Positions 6,634 to 8,686 of a stretch of DNA of 8,686 nt are shown here, one piece after another. The stretch is from JAPEKQ01 sp964516845 (GTDB lineage: Bacteria > Joyebacterota > Joyebacteria > Joyebacterales > Joyebacteraceae). The notes beneath the pieces were generated by a model. It saw nothing but the letters and a program-made list of their open reading frames with translations, made no database searches and was not told the DNA's origin. The DNA lies in contig CAZEXP010000061.1 in the NCBI GenBank assembly GCA_964516845.1, forward strand, positions 1-8,686. The letters run 5' to 3'. The translations under genes and the position numbers were made by a program. The first letter of the stretch is position 1, and each line of letters opens with the position of its first letter.

Positions 6634-7791
6634 CTACTTAAGCCTCGCGCCGACGACCATCGGTGCGGTCGCCACCAGCGCCTCGCCGTCGCTGACCGCC
6701 TCCAGCCTGCAGATGTATGTACCCGTGGGAACGAGCCTGAGAAGATCATCCCTGCCGTCCCATCCCCTTACGCCGACGCGGAACGGGAAGAGCCGATCGT
6801 AGTGGCTCGGCATGTCGGAGAAGCCGTCGTACTCATCGTCCATGAGCGTCCGCACGACCCTCCCCTGGAGGTCGTACACGGTGAGCACGGTCCTGCTCTC
6901 CTGCGGCGCCTTGTAATAGATGGGAAGCACCTCGCCGATGTCGGGGTAGAAGACGGGGGCCTTCTCTTCGCCGAGAACGGGCCGCGCCACGACGTCCGTC
7001 GTATCGACACCGACGATCTCGACGAACGAGATCTGCACGTCGGATGAGAATCCGATGAACGGCGGCGGCACAGGCTGGAAGTGAGCCATGTCGCTCTGGA
7101 AGCGCGGAACGATCTCGTATCCGGACAGATACGGCGACGACGTGTCGTACTGCGTCACGAAACCCGTCACATCGAGCGTGTCGCCGACCGAGTAGAGATC
7201 GAAGTCCACGAAGTTGTTGTAGCCCTGGTAGATAACCGGATCGTCGAGGCCGTCCAGTTCGATCTTGAAGCCCTGATGGACCGTGATGATGCCGACCGTC
7301 CTGACGAGCGCACCCTCCATATCCTCGGTGATCACGTCGCCGGTGAGCGCCAGTTCCAGCGGCGCAGGCGGCGTGCTGCCAGTCGAAACGATCACAATGT
7401 TCGCGGCGCTCGCGCACGAGATCTCAGTGACCGCGCCAGCGCCCGACGTGCCGCTGATGTACTCCTCCACCGCACCCGTCACACGCACGCTGTCGCCGAG
7501 TTCGGCGAGCACGAGTGCCGGCTCATCAAAGCAGAACACGTTGACGCCGCACCCACCGCTCTGGATGTACATCGACGTGTGCCCCGGCGGCTCGCCCGGC
7601 ACGATATAGCCCGGCGGGAGCGTCACGATACCGCTGACCGTCACGGTCACGCCGTTGAGCGGCGAGATGCCGCTGCTGTCGTAGTCCTGGACCTCGCAGA
7701 TCGTGGTCGCCATGACCGGCGATGCCGCCGCCATGAGCCCGACCGCGAGCGCCAGAGCGAGTACCGCTCTGAGTTGACTGCTTCTCGTCAT
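6634..7791 (-). CDS. Secreted OB-fold protein with FlgD-like C-terminal domain
   Basis: The 385-residue product has a signal peptide (about residues 1-28, cleavage likely after SPVMA). Two beta-rich OB-fold-like domains of the YhcR type follow (about 31-135 and 150-234). They carry the recurring pattern VSGIVT, then IQ, then GDSVRVTGAVEEYIS, and later DMEGALVRT, VGDTLDVTGFV and SGYEIVPR. A FlgD-like Ig domain closes the protein (about 285-376): LTVYDLQGRVVRTL, then WDGRDD, then VPTGTYICRLEA. The tail is APMVVGARLK. I chose ATG 7791 because AAGGGGG stands 5 bases upstream and the signal peptide starts there. A longer frame to 7941 would run into the binding-protein gene and begins with Arg-rich sequence. 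Residues 32-385 are paralogous to the end of the next gene. The product is probably exported and held at the surface. No catalytic domain is visible, so the function is unknown. Confidence 0.85.
   Translation of the reverse strand: MTRSSQLRAVLALALAVGLMAAASPVMATTICEVQDYDSSGISPLNGVTVTVSGIVTLPPGYIVPGEPPGHTSMYIQSGGCGVNVFCFDEPALVLAELGDSVRVTGAVEEYISGTSGAGAVTEISCASAANIVIVSTGSTPPAPLELALTGDVITEDMEGALVRTVGIITVHQGFKIELDGLDDPVIYQGYNNFVDFDLYSVGDTLDVTGFVTQYDTSSPYLSGYEIVPRFQSDMAHFQPVPPPFIGFSSDVQISFVEIVGVDTTDVVARPVLGEEKAPVFYPDIGEVLPIYYKAPQESRTVLTVYDLQGRVVRTLMDDEYDGFSDMPSHYDRLFPFRVGVRGWDGRDDLLRLVPTGTYICRLEAVSDGEALVATAPMVVGARLK
7090..7698 (-). repeat. OB-fold pair module, copy A (in the 385-residue protein)
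   Basis: Residues 32-234 begin CEVQDYDSSGISPLNG and end GYEIVPRFQSD. They align in order and spacing with residues 697-898 of the next gene and more weakly with its residues 24-235. Shared landmarks are the VTVSG(I/F)(V/I)T strand, GGxGVNV, GD-V-TG-VEEYIS and the EDxEG step between the two folds. The similarity is at protein level. Confidence 0.7.
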
Positions 7792-7796
7792 CGATT

Positions 7797-7803
7797 CCCC
7801 CTT
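7797..7803 (-). promoter_or_regulatory. Shine-Dalgarno site deciding the start of the short OB-fold protein
   Basis: The mRNA reads AAGGGGG followed by AATCG and ATG at 7791. Together with the signal peptide beginning at this ATG, it excludes the longer frame that runs back into the binding-protein gene. Confidence 0.7.
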
Positions 7804-7817
7804 ACGTGTCCCGGGCG

Positions 7818-8686
7818 CTACTGCGCGAGCTCGGCGTTGACCGCGGCTGCCGCCGAGGCGAGCGCCTCGCGCGGCGAACGCTGCCGCCTGAGCGCGCTTT
7901 CGATGCCGGTCTCTTCGAGAGACTTCCGACCCGCATACCACGCCGCAGACCTGGGTTCGTATGTTGCGAAATCAAGCTGCGCGATGACCTCGCGCAGGCC
8001 TTCTATCTCATCAAAGCGCTGGACCATGACCGGGTCGTCCATCGCGCTCCTGCGAACTGGCGCGTATCCGGTCAGCGCGGCCCAACGGGCCGTGATCTCA
8101 GGACTCGTGAACCACTTGATGAACTTCCACGCCGCGGCCTTCTTCACGTCCGGCGAGTCGGCGAAAATGACGATGTTCGTCCCCGCGACAAGGCAGGCCT
8201 TCTGCTTCCGCTCGGGGAGCGGGGCCACGGCCATGTCGAACGTGTACTTCCCTTCCATGAAGGAGAGCGAGACCGTCGAACCCTCGATCATGCCCACCTT
8301 GCCGGCCTGGAAGTCGTTCTGGTACTCGTAGCCGGAGGTGACCTTGCCGTACTCGGTCATGAGCTGGACCATGAACTCGAGCGCCTCGAGACCCTCGCGA
8401 CTGTTGAACGCCGCACGCGTCCCGTCGGCGCTGAGGATGGCGCCGCCGTTCTGTATCAACAGATTCTCGAACATCCAGGCGCTGATCTGCCCGGCAGTTC
8501 CCCACTGATCGATGGCCCCGTCGCCGTCGCGGTCCTTCGTCAGACGGCGCGAGAAATCGCGGTACTCGTCCCAGTTCACAGGAGCGGCGTCGATCCCCTC
8601 CTCCGCGAACAGGTCCTTGTTCATATAGAGAGCGCGGACGCTCTTGTTGAACGGGAACGAGTAGATCTCACCGTTCCACGTGTTGT
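7818..8686 (-). CDS. ABC transporter extracellular solute-binding protein, family 1 (sugar type), 3' part only
   Basis: This is the C-terminal 288 residues of a periplasmic substrate-binding protein of the UgpB/MalE-like family 1, which hands a sugar or similar solute to ABC permeases. The reading frame is open to the right edge, so the first residues and signal peptide lie outside the window. Family marks are the stretch YSFPFNKSVRALYMNKDLF followed by the helix NWDEYRDFSRRLT, the loop DRDGDGAIDQWG, the segment NDFQAGKVGMIEGS, and AWKFIKWFTSPEITARWA with TGYAPVRRSA near the end. This order is typical of the family (known from the family, not searched). The ATG at 8624 is internal, because the conserved FPFNKS motif lies upstream of it. 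The stop is TAG. The next gene starts 26 bases downstream and is not a permease, which is unusual for this family. The ligand cannot be read from the sequence. Confidence 0.9.
   Translation of the reverse strand, partial: NTWNGEIYSFPFNKSVRALYMNKDLFAEEGIDAAPVNWDEYRDFSRRLTKDRDGDGAIDQWGTAGQISAWMFENLLIQNGGAILSADGTRAAFNSREGLEALEFMVQLMTEYGKVTSGYEYQNDFQAGKVGMIEGSTVSLSFMEGKYTFDMAVAPLPERKQKACLVAGTNIVIFADSPDVKKAAAWKFIKWFTSPEITARWAALTGYAPVRRSAMDDPVMVQRFDEIEGLREVIAQLDFATYEPRSAAWYAGRKSLEETGIESALRRQRSPREALASAAAAVNAELAQ

Noticed and set aside
6603..6749. Longer N-terminus for the large mosaic protein
   Set aside because: The 49 extra residues are read from within gene 2 and would bury the signal peptide.
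120..7820. TAG as a recoded sense codon
   Set aside because: The barrel proteins end in proper terminal strands exactly at TAG, and readthrough of gene 1 meets TGA after 9 codons at the next start.
7792..7941. Longer N-terminus for the 385-residue OB-fold protein
   Set aside because: The extra 50 residues are basic low-complexity sequence inside the binding-protein gene. A signal peptide and ribosome site fix the start at 7791.
7081..8331. 416-codon plus-strand frame spanning genes 1 and 2
   Set aside because: It crosses an intergenic gap and two well-supported genes on the other strand and shows only shadow composition.

Overview
The window is a GC-rich stretch in which every supportable gene lies on the minus strand, so it reads from high to low coordinates. 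Six genes follow each other with gaps of about 17 to 65 bases and no convincing internal promoter or terminator. They look like one polycistronic unit that enters at the right edge and leaves at the left edge. Every downstream product whose N-terminus is visible starts with a Sec-type signal peptide, and two products end in outer-membrane-barrel-like strands. The host is therefore a diderm (Gram-negative-type) bacterium. FlgD-like C-terminal domains, a PorV/PorQ-like protein and a helix-hairpin-helix/barrel protein together suggest the wider FCB (Fibrobacterota-Chlorobiota-Bacteroidota) group or a related candidate phylum such as Eisenbacteria or Krumholzibacteriota. That placement is an inference.

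Layout in transcription order: (1) 8686-7818, 3' part of a family-1 (sugar type) ABC-transporter solute-binding protein. (2) 7791-6634, a 385-residue secreted protein with two OB-fold-like domains and a FlgD-like C-terminal domain. (3) 6602-3576, a 1008-residue secreted mosaic: OB-fold pair, Ig-like domain, lamin-tail domain, SbsA-type Ig-like domain, second OB-fold pair, FlgD-like C-terminal domain. (4) 3523-2642, a 293-residue PorV/PorQ-like outer-membrane protein starting at GTG. (5) 2597-120, an 825-residue protein with two ComEA-like helix-hairpin-helix units followed by a long beta-rich, barrel-like region. (6) from position 54 (or 102) to the left edge, the signal-peptide start of another exported protein.

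The most interesting reading is a cell-surface module. In type IX secretion, PorV-type proteins receive cargo carrying a C-terminal sorting domain. Here a PorV-like gene sits directly behind two proteins that share a FlgD-like C-terminal domain and a matching C-terminal tail. The domains on show (YhcR-like OB folds, lamin tail, ComEA-like hairpins) are all found in proteins that handle extracellular or incoming nucleic acid, so a surface DNA-binding or uptake role is possible. No nuclease domain is visible, and the leading gene is a sugar-type binding protein, so the substrate is open. Other points: gene 2 is a paralogue of the last third of gene 3; all five visible stop codons are TAG; and short hairpins sit immediately before the Shine-Dalgarno sequences of genes 4 and 5. 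I saw no tRNA, rRNA, CRISPR array, insertion sequence or integration site.
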